From positions 124,001 to 188,000 of the forward strand of contig NZ_JAJBZT010000002.1 of NCBI RefSeq assembly GCF_020564625.1: a DNA stretch of 64,000 nt. The letters run 5' to 3'. Made by a program: the position numbers and the translations under genes. The number at the start of each line of letters is the position of its first letter. The first letter of the stretch is position 1. Origin of the DNA: Leeia speluncae. Lineage in GTDB: Bacteria; Pseudomonadota; Gammaproteobacteria; Burkholderiales; Leeiaceae. Positions 41,664 to 50,709 of this stretch are shown piece after piece. Under the pieces are notes generated by a model. That model did no database searches. It was not told the DNA's origin and worked only from the letters and a program-made list of their open reading frames with translations.

Positions 41664-42437
41664 TTACTTGCTTTCTTGTAGATTGTAACGCTTTACGATT
41701 TTCGCCAATTGGCCACTTTTCTTTAATTCGCCAAGCGCATCGTTGAGCTGTTTAAGCTTTACCGGCGCATTTTTTGAAAGTGCGCAATAGGTTGGCATCT
41801 CGGTCACATTGTCTTTGCCAACATAGTAGAGTTGTTGTTCTTCTTTTGGCTGGCTACGCAAAAATGCACCAATTTCGCCACGGGAAGAAATCATGGCATC
41901 AATCATCTTTAGCTTTAGCTTCTTAAAGTTGCCTGATACATTCGTTTCATCAACGCGTTTGGTAGCGTCTTGAAAATACTTGTCTAGCGTCGGGTAACCA
42001 TAGCCGTGGATAGTACCCAGTCTAAGTCCTTTTAAATCCGACTCTTTATCTGGGCGAACAGCCGCATCTTTAAGTGATACAAACGCTTCGACCTGATCAA
42101 ACACCGCACGACTCCAATCGAACCACTCCTTATGTTCGTACCAATCTGGATTACTATTACAGGCCAAGTGCGCCTTACCATCTCGTAAAGAGGTCTCCAC
42201 TCGTTTTCTTGAAAATTCTACAAACTTGACTTGCATGCCAAGACGCTCGCCGAGCGCCATGGCTAGATCATGAATGACACCACCAGTTAACGTATTGGGC
42301 GTTTTCGGATTCGCATACTCCACAATTGGCTCACCATCTCCATGACCAATCATGACACGCAACTCCCCTGCTGCCTGCACATGCCCCAGTGTTAACAGAC
42401 TGACCACCAGCCCGGTTAGTCTATAGATGCTCTTCAT
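41664..42437 (-). CDS. Family 3 extracellular solute-binding protein
   Basis: A 257-residue periplasmic protein with a signal peptide (MKSIYRLTGLVVSLLTLGHVQA-A). It shows GVIHDLAMALGERLGMQVKFVEFSRKRVETSLRDGKAHLACN and SDLKGLRLGTIHGYGYPTLDKYF, the two-lobed SBP_bac_3 (amino-acid or small-acid binding) pattern. No transporter membrane or ATPase subunit is adjacent, so it may serve a distant transporter or act as a sensor. ATG 42437 with AGGGAAAC is preferred over the longer frame. It lies upstream of deoC, separated by a terminator. Confidence 0.85.
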   Translation of the reverse strand: MKSIYRLTGLVVSLLTLGHVQAAGELRVMIGHGDGEPIVEYANPKTPNTLTGGVIHDLAMALGERLGMQVKFVEFSRKRVETSLRDGKAHLACNSNPDWYEHKEWFDWSRAVFDQVEAFVSLKDAAVRPDKESDLKGLRLGTIHGYGYPTLDKYFQDATKRVDETNVSGNFKKLKLKMIDAMISSRGEIGAFLRSQPKEEQQLYYVGKDNVTEMPTYCALSKNAPVKLKQLNDALGELKKSGQLAKIVKRYNLQESK

Positions 42438-42537
42438 TTTGTTTCCCTTATGTTTCTCTTCACTACGAAGTAACGGCAAGCAGTGTAATCGTCAGATATT
42501 TCTTCTCACTTGCGGCAACACAAATTTTTAGCAAAAA

Positions 42538-42561
42538 AAAGACCGGTACTAACCGGTCTTT
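42538..42561 (-). terminator. Intrinsic terminator of metK
   Basis: A perfect 10-bp stem, AAAGACCGGT with ACCGGTCTTT, has an ACTA loop and is followed on the minus strand by eight T residues, 18 bases past the metK stop. Confidence 0.93.
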
Positions 42562-42578
42562 CAATTGTTACAAGCTAC

Positions 42579-43748
42579 TTAGCAACCGGCATCAGCACGC
42601 AATGCTTCTGCTTTATCGGTTTTTTCCCAGCTAAATTCAGGTTCTTCACGACCAAAGTGACCATAAGCAGCCGTCTTCGTATAGATCGGACGAAGCAAAT
42701 CAAGCATTTGTACAATGCCTTTTGGACGTAAATCAAAGTGGCGCTTCACTAACTCAGCAATTTCACTGTCTGGCAACTTACCTGTTCCATTGGTAAATAC
42801 CATCACACTCGTCGGTTGAGACACGCCAATCGCGTAACTCACCTGAATTTGACACTCACGCGCCAAGCCCGCAGCAACAATGTTCTTTGCCACATAGCGC
42901 CCAGCATAAGCGGCCGAACGGTCCACTTTTGAAGGGTCTTTACCAGAGAAAGCACCGCCACCGTGTGGTGCTGCGCCACCGTAGGTATCTACAATAATTT
43001 TGCGACCAGTTAACCCACAATCGCCCATTGGACCACCGATCACAAAACGACCGGTTGGGTTAATAAGGAATTTGGTTTCTGGCGTTAACATATCCGCAGG
43101 TAAAACAGGACGAATAATGTCTTCAATCACCGCTTCACGAAGGGTTTCGTAAGAGATATCTGGATCATGCTGAGTTGATAGCACCACGGTATCAATACCA
43201 ATTGGCAAACCAGTCTCTTCGTTATAACGAACAGTTACCTGGCTTTTTGCATCAGGACGCAACCATGGCAAACGGCCATCTTTACGTAATTCACTCTGGC
43301 GTTGAACCAAGCGGTGGGAATAATAAATTGGGAATGGCATCAGGCTAGGTGTTTCATCACACGCATAACCAAACATTAAACCTTGGTCGCCCGCACCTTG
43401 GTCTAAGTCTACGCCTTGACCTTCGTTCACGCCTTGGGCGATATCTGGGCTTTGCTTATCGTAAGCAACTAATACCGCACAACCTTTTGCATCAAAGCCT
43501 AGTTCAGAGTTGTCATAACCAATTTTACGAATCGTATCACGTGCAATTTGAATGTAATCCACATTCGCAGTCGTGGTAATTTCGCCCGCTAACACGCACA
43601 GGCCAGTGTTCACTAACGTTTCAGCGGCGACACGCGCATATTTATCTTCGGTTAAAATCGCATCCAGAATCGCATCAGAAATCTGGTCGGCCACTTTATC
43701 TGGGTGACCTTCTGAAACGGATTCCGAGGTAAATAGATATTCACTCAT
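42579..43748 (-). CDS. metK: S-adenosylmethionine synthetase
   Basis: MetK makes SAM from methionine and ATP. The 389-residue protein opens with [20 protein letters not shown] (catalytic His), has [41 protein letters not shown] and [23 protein letters not shown], all diagnostic. Together with ahcY and metF at 11.6-13.9 kb it completes most of the methyl cycle. I looked for a SAM riboswitch in the 43749-43908 leader and saw none I could recognise. Confidence 0.97.
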   Translation of the reverse strand: MSEYLFTSESVSEGHPDKVADQISDAILDAILTEDKYARVAAETLVNTGLCVLAGEITTTANVDYIQIARDTIRKIGYDNSELGFDAKGCAVLVAYDKQSPDIAQGVNEGQGVDLDQGAGDQGLMFGYACDETPSLMPFPIYYSHRLVQRQSELRKDGRLPWLRPDAKSQVTVRYNEETGLPIGIDTVVLSTQHDPDISYETLREAVIEDIIRPVLPADMLTPETKFLINPTGRFVIGGPMGDCGLTGRKIIVDTYGGAAPHGGGAFSGKDPSKVDRSAAYAGRYVAKNIVAAGLARECQIQVSYAIGVSQPTSVMVFTNGTGKLPDSEIAELVKRHFDLRPKGIVQMLDLLRPIYTKTAAYGHFGREEPEFSWEKTDKAEALRADAGC

Positions 43749-43908
43749 TATCTTTCCTCTAAATAAAGCGCCAAAACCATCGCAACCGATACAAACTTGC
43801 CTTCTATCAACTCTTCATGAGTATTTTCATGAGAAGGTTAGGCGCATTGGTTGGGCGCGTGTAAAATAACTACCAGCAAAATTTCTGCTAGTAAAATAAA
43901 TCTTGGTA

Positions 43909-44826
43909 ATGCAAACACAACCATCTATTAACAAGCTATCTCTCCCTCTTCGCCTATTAAAAACAGTAGGTCGATTGCCCATGCCAATTGTGCATGCGGT
44001 GGGATGGTTGTTAGGCTGGTTTGTTTACCTAATTGACAGCAAATATCGGCAACGTATTAAGCAAAACCTAAAAACAGCCAATCTCACATCGTCAACTTCA
44101 CATTATAGCCGTATCTTATTTAAAAATGTGGGTGAATCTGGCAAGGCACTACTCGAATTACTATGTGCATGGAGTCGAACCCCAACAGAAGTCGCCTATC
44201 TATGCAAAAAAACCACAGGTTGGTCGCATGTAGAAGCAGCCAGGGAACAAGGGAAGAGCATTCTATTTATTACGCCACACTTAGGCGCATACGAAGTAGG
44301 TGGTCACTTTTTGGCATCGAAACTCCCCTTACTCGCCATGTTTCGTCCGCCGAAACTCAAATGGCTAGCCCCCTTAATGCAAGAAGGAAGAGACCGTGAC
44401 GATAGCAATGCGGTTAGCGCAGACGGCTCCGGTGTCAGAAAACTGTTAAAGGCATTAAAATCGGGTAGTTCAACAATGATCTTGCCCGACCAAGTCCCCG
44501 GCAATGGAGATGGCGAATGGGCGCCATTTTTTGGCAGGCCGGCCTACACAATGACATTAGCCGCGAGATTGGCGGTCAGCACTGGCGCCGTCGTGATTCC
44601 TTTTTTTGCAGAAAGGCTTTCATTTGGCAGGGGCTATCACGTACACTTTCTCCCCCCTGAAAATGGCTTTACGGGGGATAAAACGATTGATGCGGCTTTA
44701 CTCAACCAAATTGTAGAAAAACTAATTAGGCAACAACCGGAACAATACCTGTGGAGCTACAACCGATTCAAAACCCCGAAGAGCAGCAGCACCCCCGCTA
44801 CCAAAGACAATTTGCCAGCAAATTAG
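43909..44826 (+). CDS. Lipid A acyltransferase, LpxL/HtrB family (first of three)
   Basis: A 305-residue inner-membrane acyltransferase of the LABLAT family. An N-terminal hydrophobic anchor (IVHAVGWLLGWFVYLID, 28-44) precedes the catalytic HX4E motif, H124-LGAY-E129, in FITPHLGAYEVGG, then MILPDQVPGNGDGEWAPFFGRPAYT. These enzymes add secondary acyl chains to lipid A from acyl-ACP. The start is ATG 43909 with no good ribosome site; the tool-favoured TTG six bases earlier is no better. It is followed by two paralogues, the next overlapping it by 76 bases. Confidence 0.9.
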   Translation: MQTQPSINKLSLPLRLLKTVGRLPMPIVHAVGWLLGWFVYLIDSKYRQRIKQNLKTANLTSSTSHYSRILFKNVGESGKALLELLCAWSRTPTEVAYLCKKTTGWSHVEAAREQGKSILFITPHLGAYEVGGHFLASKLPLLAMFRPPKLKWLAPLMQEGRDRDDSNAVSADGSGVRKLLKALKSGSSTMILPDQVPGNGDGEWAPFFGRPAYTMTLAARLAVSTGAVVIPFFAERLSFGRGYHVHFLPPENGFTGDKTIDAALLNQIVEKLIRQQPEQYLWSYNRFKTPKSSSTPATKDNLPAN

Positions 44827-45713
44827 TCGTTTGTGGGTTGTGGCTGATTAGCTTCCTTCCTTTACCAATTGTTAGCTTAATTGGTTACGGGTTCGGCTGG
44901 CTACTATATGCACTAGGCCGGGGCAAAGTCGTCGATCGTAATCTATTACTTTGCTTTCCTGATTGGACAGCAAAACAAAGAAAGTCAGTAGCAAAAAGTC
45001 ACTTCCAGCGCTTAGCAAGGAGCTTTGTCGAATTAGGTGTACTGTGCTGGCAAAAGAAGTCGCGCATTACGGATAGTGTCGAAATCATCGACTTTCATCA
45101 CTTAAGCAAATTCGAAGGCAAGCCCGTTATTTTGCTAACGCCTCATTTTATCGGCATGAATTATGGTGGCGCGGCGGTAGGAGAAAAAGTCGATGTACTC
45201 GCCATGTACAGCGCCAATAAAGACGCCGTTCTTGATGAAGTGCTGCGAAAAGCGCGTTCGCGTTTTGGAAACCCAGACTTAATCAGTAAACAACAAGGTA
45301 TTCGGACGATTTTACGCGCATTAAAAACGTGCAAACCCCTAGTGTATTTACCCGATTTAGACTTTGGCGCAAAAGACTCTGTCTTTGTCCCTTTTTTTGG
45401 TATCCCCGCGGCCACCATTACCGCTACCTCTAGACTAGCAAAGGCAAGTGGTGCCGCGGTCATCCCCATGGTGATACGCCAACGGGAATGGAATAAAGGC
45501 TACGAGGTGCGTTTTTTTGAAGCTTGGGAGCATTTCCCGAGTGGAGATGAAGTCGCAGATGCCATCCGAATGAACCAGTTTATTGAAGAACGCATCAAAG
45601 AAATGCCAGACCAGTATTATTGGGTTCACCGCCGATTTGGTAGCCGGCAGCCAGGCACACAAAACTTATACAAACAACTAAAAGACAAACACTACATACC
45701 GCCAAAAGGCTAA
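44751..45713 (+). CDS. LpxL-like acyltransferase paralogue with altered active site (second of three)
   Basis: A 320-residue LABLAT family protein. The hydrophobic anchor is LVVCGLWLISFLPLPIVSLIGYGFGWLLY (25-53). At the catalytic position it reads TPHFIGMNYGG: H132 is kept but the acidic residue is N137, where paralogues one and three have E and D. LVYLPDLDFGAKDSVFVPFFGIPAAT is otherwise canonical. The start appears to be GTG 44751, inside the first gene, since no later in-frame ATG precedes the anchor; GGAA lies eight bases upstream. Activity may be lost, weak or changed. Confidence 0.85.
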   Translation: MELQPIQNPEEQQHPRYQRQFASKLVVCGLWLISFLPLPIVSLIGYGFGWLLYALGRGKVVDRNLLLCFPDWTAKQRKSVAKSHFQRLARSFVELGVLCWQKKSRITDSVEIIDFHHLSKFEGKPVILLTPHFIGMNYGGAAVGEKVDVLAMYSANKDAVLDEVLRKARSRFGNPDLISKQQGIRTILRALKTCKPLVYLPDLDFGAKDSVFVPFFGIPAATITATSRLAKASGAAVIPMVIRQREWNKGYEVRFFEAWEHFPSGDEVADAIRMNQFIEERIKEMPDQYYWVHRRFGSRQPGTQNLYKQLKDKHYIPPKG

Positions 45714-45720
45714 TGACTAC

Positions 45721-46578
45721 ATGCGATTTTTTTTAGTATTACTTTCGTGGATGCGTTTTATTCCTCGTCCTATATTAAAAATCCCCGCTTATTTACTCGG
45801 GGATCTTCTCTTCTTTTTATCTGGCGATCGCAGACGGGCTACGCAATACAATATCGACACAGCTTTTCCAGAGAAAAGTAAAGTCGAGCGCTATCACCTA
45901 GTTCGCCAACACTTTCGATTGTTTGTGCTAGCGTTATTCGACCATACCTACATCTGGTTTGGCTCAGCCGAGCAACTAAAAAATCTGGTTAAGGTGACGG
46001 GTTTAGAGAACCTTCCCAAAGACCAACCAACGCTTTGGTTTGCGCCACACTTTTTAGGCTTAGACGCGGGTGGCATGCGGCTGGTTGTTGAAAACAAGAT
46101 GGTCGCCATGTACGTTAAACAAAAGAACCCGGCGTTTGACGACATGCTAAAAAAGAGCCGTGAACGCTTTATGCCGGCCAAGCCAGTCTCTAGACAAGAT
46201 GGTGCTCGCGCACTACTTAAAGCCTTCAAAGAAGGTTACCAACTCCATTATTCGCCAGATCAAGACTTTGGCAGTAGAGATGCTGTATTTGTGCCTTTTT
46301 TTGGAAAATCAGCCGCAACGGTCACCGCCTTACCACGTATTGCCCAAGTAACAAAAACCGTCGTGGTTCCTGTGATTACCACCATGGAAAAAGATGGTTA
46401 TACCGTGCGATTCATGCCCGCATGGGAAAATTATCCAACTGGCAATTTAGAAGCAGATACACTTAAAATGAATCAGTGGTTGGAAGCCGTGATTCGCGAG
46501 TATCCAGCACAATACTTCTGGTTACATAAGCGTTATAAAACGCGACCAGACGGGGAAAAGAATCCCTACAAAAAATAA
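45721..46578 (+). CDS. Lipid A acyltransferase, LpxL family (third of three)
   Basis: A 285-residue LABLAT protein with N-terminal anchor (MRFFLVLLSWMRFIPRP...YLLGDLLFFLSG) and an intact HX4D motif, H110-FLGL-D115, then LHYSPDQDFGSRDAVFVPFFGKSAATVTALPRIA. It resembles the second gene more than the first. It starts seven bases after the second gene's stop, so all three are one transcript. The set could install different secondary acyl chains on lipid A. Confidence 0.9.
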   Translation: MRFFLVLLSWMRFIPRPILKIPAYLLGDLLFFLSGDRRRATQYNIDTAFPEKSKVERYHLVRQHFRLFVLALFDHTYIWFGSAEQLKNLVKVTGLENLPKDQPTLWFAPHFLGLDAGGMRLVVENKMVAMYVKQKNPAFDDMLKKSRERFMPAKPVSRQDGARALLKAFKEGYQLHYSPDQDFGSRDAVFVPFFGKSAATVTALPRIAQVTKTVVVPVITTMEKDGYTVRFMPAWENYPTGNLEADTLKMNQWLEAVIREYPAQYFWLHKRYKTRPDGEKNPYKK

Positions 46579-46613
46579 ATATGGCACACATAGCCATAGA
46601 CGAGGAGAACACG

Positions 46614-47027
46614 ATGTTTGAAAACCCAAGTGATGAAAGTACACAAGCAATACTAAAGAAAAGCAGGCGAATTGCTGTGGTAGGCTTATCGCCAAACCCG
46701 GCAAGGCCTAGTTTTGGTGTATCTAAAATTATGCGTACTTTTGGTTACCAAATTGTGCCCGTTCGCCCCGCCGTCACTGATGTCATGGGAGAAAAAGCCT
46801 ATCCAGATATCCAATCGGTGCCTGGCGAAATTGATTTAGTGAATGTTTTTCGCAATGCCAATGAGTTAATGCCGATCATTGATGCCTGCATAGAAAGACG
46901 AGTGCCGGCCATTTGGATTCAAGAAGGCATTATTAACGAAGAAGCGGCGAATAAAGCCAAAGCCGCTGGTATTTGGGTGATCATGGATCGCTGTATTTAT
47001 AAAGATTATTTAAGACTTTGCCGTTAA
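46614..47027 (+). CDS. CoA-binding domain protein (YccU-like)
   Basis: A 137-residue single Rossmann-fold CoA_binding domain: RRIAVVGLSPNPARPSFGVSKIMRTFGYQIVPVRP in segments carries the GLSxxPxRxS loop, followed by IDLVNVFRNANELMPIIDACIERRVPAIWIQEGI and DRCIYKDYLRL. Homologous to E. coli YccU and to the CoA-binding part of succinyl-CoA synthetase; role unknown. ATG 46614 with AGGAG six bases upstream is clearly the start, not the longer frame at 46581. It follows the acyltransferases by 35 bases. Confidence 0.9.
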   Translation: MFENPSDESTQAILKKSRRIAVVGLSPNPARPSFGVSKIMRTFGYQIVPVRPAVTDVMGEKAYPDIQSVPGEIDLVNVFRNANELMPIIDACIERRVPAIWIQEGIINEEAANKAKAAGIWVIMDRCIYKDYLRLCR

Positions 47028-47120
47028 TACACCGCGAAGCAATTAATACCCTTTATTTCGCATTGCAAGGTCTTTATCCAGCAACATGAAGGGTATACAC
47101 TCGATTTGAAATCGATCTAA

Positions 47121-47147
47121 AGGGATATCTATTGGCTAGGTATCCCT
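47121..47147 (+). terminator. Terminator hairpin before dapF
   Basis: AGGGATA (47121-47127) pairs with TATCCCT (47141-47147), extended by AAA/TTT with a bulge, followed by CTTTAATTTT. A 15-bp palindrome TCGATTTGAAATCGA precedes it at 47101-47115. It closes the acyltransferase/CoA-binding transcript; dapF starts 25 bases later. Confidence 0.7.
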
Positions 47148-47172
47148 CTTTAATTTTAGACTGGCAAGATAA

Positions 47173-48024
47173 ATGGCAACAAACACCTTATCCTTTACCA
47201 AAATGCAGGGCTTAGGCAACGATTTTGTTGTGCTAGACGGCATTAACCAACAGATCACAATTACGCCTGAATGGTTACGCCAAATTGGTGACCGTAGATT
47301 CGGGGTGGGGTTTGACCAGTTATTACTAGTCGAAAAACCAGATCATCCAGAACATGATTTCAAGTACCGCATTTTTAACTGTGATGGCAGCGAAGTAGAG
47401 CAATGTGGCAATGGCGCCCGCTGTTTTGCCCGTTTTGTGGTGGATAAAGGCTTAACCAATAAATCTCGTTTATTGGTAGAAACCGCCAAAGGGGTAATTG
47501 AACCAGAACTAGGAGCCGATGGGCTGGTAACCGTCAATATGGGCGCGCCACGCTTTCTTCCTGAGGAAATCCCCTTTATTGCCAGCACAAATGAAGTGCT
47601 ATATGAATTAGCGCTGTCGACAGGTGAAAATGTCACCATTAGCACCGTATCGATGGGAAATCCACATGCGGTCACTGTCGTAACAGATGTAGAAACCGCA
47701 CCAGTTGAATCCTTTGGTCCGCTTATTGAAAAGCACGAGCGTTTTCCAGAAAAAGTAAACGCGGGTTTTATGCAGGTAGTAAGCCGCCAAGAAATTAATT
47801 TACGTGTTTTTGAACGTGGCGCGGGCGAAACACTCGCGTGTGGCACAGGTGCTTGTGCCGCCGTTGTGGCCGGTATTCGTCAAGGATTATTAGCTAGCCC
47901 GGTATTAGTGAATGCGCGTGGCGGACAACTTTCTATTGCTTGGAACGGGGACAACCAGCCAGTCATGATGACAGGGCCTGCGGTGACGGTTTTTGAAGGC
48001 ATGCTACCAGCAGCAAGTAAATAG
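47173..48024 (+). CDS. dapF: Diaminopimelate epimerase
   Basis: DapF converts LL- to meso-diaminopimelate for lysine and peptidoglycan. The 283-residue protein has [33 protein letters not shown] with catalytic C78, GNPHAVTVV and [16 protein letters not shown] with catalytic C223. Normal length. It heads dapF-DUF484-xerC, the arrangement found in E. coli, and supplies substrate to the lysA product encoded at 5.8 kb. Confidence 0.97.
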   Translation: MATNTLSFTKMQGLGNDFVVLDGINQQITITPEWLRQIGDRRFGVGFDQLLLVEKPDHPEHDFKYRIFNCDGSEVEQCGNGARCFARFVVDKGLTNKSRLLVETAKGVIEPELGADGLVTVNMGAPRFLPEEIPFIASTNEVLYELALSTGENVTISTVSMGNPHAVTVVTDVETAPVESFGPLIEKHERFPEKVNAGFMQVVSRQEINLRVFERGAGETLACGTGACAAVVAGIRQGLLASPVLVNARGGQLSIAWNGDNQPVMMTGPAVTVFEGMLPAASK

Positions 48025-48075
48025 ACCAATATTGTTAATCCCAATTAAAATTGAACATTGCTTGGAGAAACACGG

Positions 48076-48765
48076 ATGCAAGCAGCAGACGTTGCACAAT
48101 ATCTAAAAGATAATCCTGCCTTTTTTGAGGATTATGCAGATTTCCTCGCGGATATTTTTGTTCCACACCCTCATGGTGGACACGCGATTTCACTTGCTGA
48201 AAAACATATGCTAACGCTGCGTGAGCGCACCCGTTTGCTAGAAAGCAAACTAGGTGAACTTCTGCAATTTGGCGAAGAAAATGACGCAATTAGCGACAAA
48301 GTACATCGAATTGTTGTCTCATTGTTACGCACTCCTTCAACAGAAGCAGTGGTCAACACCTTCTTGTTTCACCTAACCGAAAACTTTAACGTGCCGCAGG
48401 CTAGCTTACGTGTGTGGCAAGGCGTGAAAGGCCTAGAAGGCTTACCGGCAGCGGAAGCCGTCGATGACAGCGTAAAAGCGCTGGCACTAGACATGCAGCA
48501 CCCTTACTGCGGCCCGGAAATTCACCCTGAGATTAAAACTTGGTTTGGCGACAGTGTAGAAGAGCTAAAGTCTTATGCGCTGGTTCCGCTACGCCATGGT
48601 GAAACGATTGGTATTTTGGCAATGGGCAGTGAAGACCCACATCGTTTCTTCCCAGAAATGGGGACATTGTACCTAGACCGTCTTGGCGAATTGCTAACTT
48701 CTGCTTTACAACGGGATGCAGCGATTTCAGTAGCGCAGCAACACACCAGTGAATCGGTAGAGTAA
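48076..48765 (+). CDS. DUF484 family protein (YigA-like)
   Basis: A 229-residue DUF484 protein: QAADVAQYLKDNPAFFEDYADFLADI and VPHPHGGHAISLAEKHMLTLRERTRLLESKLGEL (in segments) form the conserved N-terminal part with a coiled coil, and the remainder is a GAF-like domain (SYALVPLRHGETIGILAMGSEDPHRFFPEMGT). Function unknown, but it is nearly always between dapF and xerC in proteobacteria. ATG 48076 with GGAG is preferred to the upstream TTG. Confidence 0.9.
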   Translation: MQAADVAQYLKDNPAFFEDYADFLADIFVPHPHGGHAISLAEKHMLTLRERTRLLESKLGELLQFGEENDAISDKVHRIVVSLLRTPSTEAVVNTFLFHLTENFNVPQASLRVWQGVKGLEGLPAAEAVDDSVKALALDMQHPYCGPEIHPEIKTWFGDSVEELKSYALVPLRHGETIGILAMGSEDPHRFFPEMGTLYLDRLGELLTSALQRDAAISVAQQHTSESVE

Positions 48766-48771
48766 GACTCG

Positions 48772-49647
48772 GTGGAAAATGGGCTAGTTATCCGTCAATT
48801 TCTAGACTGGCTAAAATTGCAACGCCAAGCTAGCCCACATACGCTGTCTGCGTATCAATTAGATCTCGCCCAATTAGAAAAAACCGACGTTGCCTTTGCA
48901 GAACTGACCGCCAAAGATATTCGAAATCGAATTGCTGAGTTAGCAGAATCTGGCTTATCTGCACGCAGCATCGCGCGCACCTTATCTGCTTGGCGTCGGT
49001 GCTATGCGTACATGATGCAGTTTCACGGATGGGCGTCCAACCCATGCGAAGGCATTCGTGCGCCACGCATGGAAAAGAAACTACCAGAAGTCGTTACGCC
49101 CGATTTAGCAAACTACTTTCTCGATAGCATTACGGGCGATGAACCCATCGATATTCGGGATAGAGCGATGTTTGAGCTACTCTATTCTTGCGGCCTACGT
49201 GTGAGTGAACTAGTGGGTTTAGAAACACCGGATATTGATTTACAGACGAAACTCTTACATGTACGGATGGGTAAAGGGAAGAAGTCGAGATTGGTGCCAT
49301 TTGGAGAATCGGCGAAAGCAGCCATTCAAGCTTGGTTGCCAATTCGCCCAGTGAATAGTGGAACTGCCATTTTCACCAACCAGCATGGCGATAAGCTCAC
49401 AACCAGATCTGTTCAATTACGCATTAAGCATCACGGACTCAAAGCAGGCATCCCACAAAACCTGTACCCTCACCTGCTAAGGCATGCCTGCGCAAGCCAC
49501 TTACTACAATCGTCTCAAGACTTGCGCGGTGTTCAAGAAATGCTAGGCCATGCCAGCATTGTGTCAACGCAAGTCTATACGCACTTAGACTTCCAGCATT
49601 TGGCATCGGTATACGATGCCACGCATCCAAGAGCCAAAGAAGAATAA
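48772..49647 (+). CDS. xerC: Tyrosine recombinase XerC
   Basis: XerC, with XerD, resolves chromosome dimers at dif. The 291-residue protein has an N-terminal SAM-like core-binding domain (1-100) and the catalytic set R143 (GLRVSEL), K168 (MGKGKKSR), H234/R237 (HLLRHACASHLL), H260 (LGHAS) and Y269 (TQVYTHLD). The start is GTG 48772, six bases after the DUF484 stop. Context dapF-DUF484-xerC distinguishes it from phage integrases and from XerD. Confidence 0.95.
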   Translation: MENGLVIRQFLDWLKLQRQASPHTLSAYQLDLAQLEKTDVAFAELTAKDIRNRIAELAESGLSARSIARTLSAWRRCYAYMMQFHGWASNPCEGIRAPRMEKKLPEVVTPDLANYFLDSITGDEPIDIRDRAMFELLYSCGLRVSELVGLETPDIDLQTKLLHVRMGKGKKSRLVPFGESAKAAIQAWLPIRPVNSGTAIFTNQHGDKLTTRSVQLRIKHHGLKAGIPQNLYPHLLRHACASHLLQSSQDLRGVQEMLGHASIVSTQVYTHLDFQHLASVYDATHPRAKEE

Positions 49648-49692
49648 CTGCCTAGCATCGCTCAAGCCTGACACTAAGCAGTCAACCAGCGA

Positions 49693-50388
49693 TTAAGCAA
49701 TTAGCCCTGCAATTGGCAATAAGGCACCCGTATTTTCCATATTATGGCGCTCTAACAAGACCAAAATTGCATCCGCAATATCTACCGGCGACTGCCAAGT
49801 ATGCGTATCCGCATCTGGCATCGCAGCGCGATTTGCTGGGGTATCAATTACCGTCGGTAACACGGTATGAACCAGAATATTGGCTGATTTCACCTCTTCG
49901 GCCAATGCTTCAGACAAGCGAGCTAATGCAGACTTTGTCGCCGTATAGGCGCTCATCCCAGCCATCCCTTTTTTGGCTGCCATCGCACCAATAAAGACGA
50001 TACAACCTTTACCTTCTTTTTGAAAATAAGGCAGTACAGCTCTCGCGGTGACCACCGCAGAAAGCACATTGCTTTGGAACATTTTCTCCCAGAGTGATAA
50101 TTTACTTTCTTCAAACGCACTGAAAGCAAAGCTGCCCGCCACATTCACTAAGGCATCTATTCGGTGCCAGTGAGCAAAAATCGCAGCAATTCCATCTGTG
50201 ACTTGTTGCTCATTAGAAAGGTCGGCTTGTAACTGCAAACAATCTGGATTGCCCGCCAGACGATCTGTTAACTCGCCTTGCCCCATAATGGCGACTCGAT
50301 AACCCTTCTCAAGCGCAACCGCCAACACAATTTGTCCTAATGCACCAAATCCGCCGGTTAGTAAAAGTACCGATTTAGTAGTATGCAT
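49693..50388 (-). CDS. SDR oxidoreductase, dihydropteridine-reductase-like
   Basis: A 231-residue short-chain dehydrogenase. VLLLTGGFGALGQIVLAVALEKGY is the cofactor loop. LVNVAGSFAF stands for NNAG. The catalytic Tyr-Lys is in SAYTATKSALARL. The segment TVLPTVIDTPANRAAMPDADTHTW closely resembles mammalian quinonoid dihydropteridine reductase (LPVTLDTPMNRxxMPEADxxxW from memory). It lies four bases after phhB in the phhA operon, where recycling of quinonoid dihydrobiopterin would be expected, so I propose that role. ATG 50388 with AAGGA is preferred over 50415, which would overlap phhB. A generic SDR cannot be excluded. Confidence 0.75.
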   Translation of the reverse strand: MHTTKSVLLLTGGFGALGQIVLAVALEKGYRVAIMGQGELTDRLAGNPDCLQLQADLSNEQQVTDGIAAIFAHWHRIDALVNVAGSFAFSAFEESKLSLWEKMFQSNVLSAVVTARAVLPYFQKEGKGCIVFIGAMAAKKGMAGMSAYTATKSALARLSEALAEEVKSANILVHTVLPTVIDTPANRAAMPDADTHTWQSPVDIADAILVLLERHNMENTGALLPIAGLIA

Positions 50389-50392
50389 ACGT

Positions 50393-50698
50393 TTATCCTT
50401 TCTGTTGGATAGCATCCATTCGGTTGGCTAATTCGATATCTAATGCCGTAATACCGCCAGCATCATGCGTGTTGAGCGTTACATTCACCTTGTTATATAC
50501 ATTGAACCATTCTGGGTGATGGTCCAATTGATGAGCATCGAGCGCAGCACGAGACATAAAACCAAATGCCTCACTAAAGTCCTTAAACACAAAGGCTTTA
50601 TAGATAGCTTTATCCTCTTGAACGAGTTTCCATCCGTTGGAAGACAGTGCGACCATTGCTTCTTGCAACATGACTGCATCTAATAGTTGCCGAGACAT
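50393..50698 (-). CDS. phhB: Pterin-4a-carbinolamine dehydratase
   Basis: PhhB dehydrates 4a-hydroxytetrahydropterin made by phenylalanine hydroxylase. The 101-residue protein has [31 protein letters not shown], containing the H-x2-HHPEW active-site motif, and the usual W-x5 opening [15 protein letters not shown]. Normal length. It lies between phhA (11 bases upstream) and the SDR gene. Confidence 0.95.
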   Translation of the reverse strand: MSRQLLDAVMLQEAMVALSSNGWKLVQEDKAIYKAFVFKDFSEAFGFMSRAALDAHQLDHHPEWFNVYNKVNVTLNTHDAGGITALDIELANRMDAIQQKG

Positions 50699-50709
50699 GT
50701 GTTATTTCC

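Noticed and set aside
43749-43908. SAM riboswitch before metK
   Set aside because: The leader has local inverted repeats but I could not fit any SAM-I, SAM-II or SAM-IV consensus.
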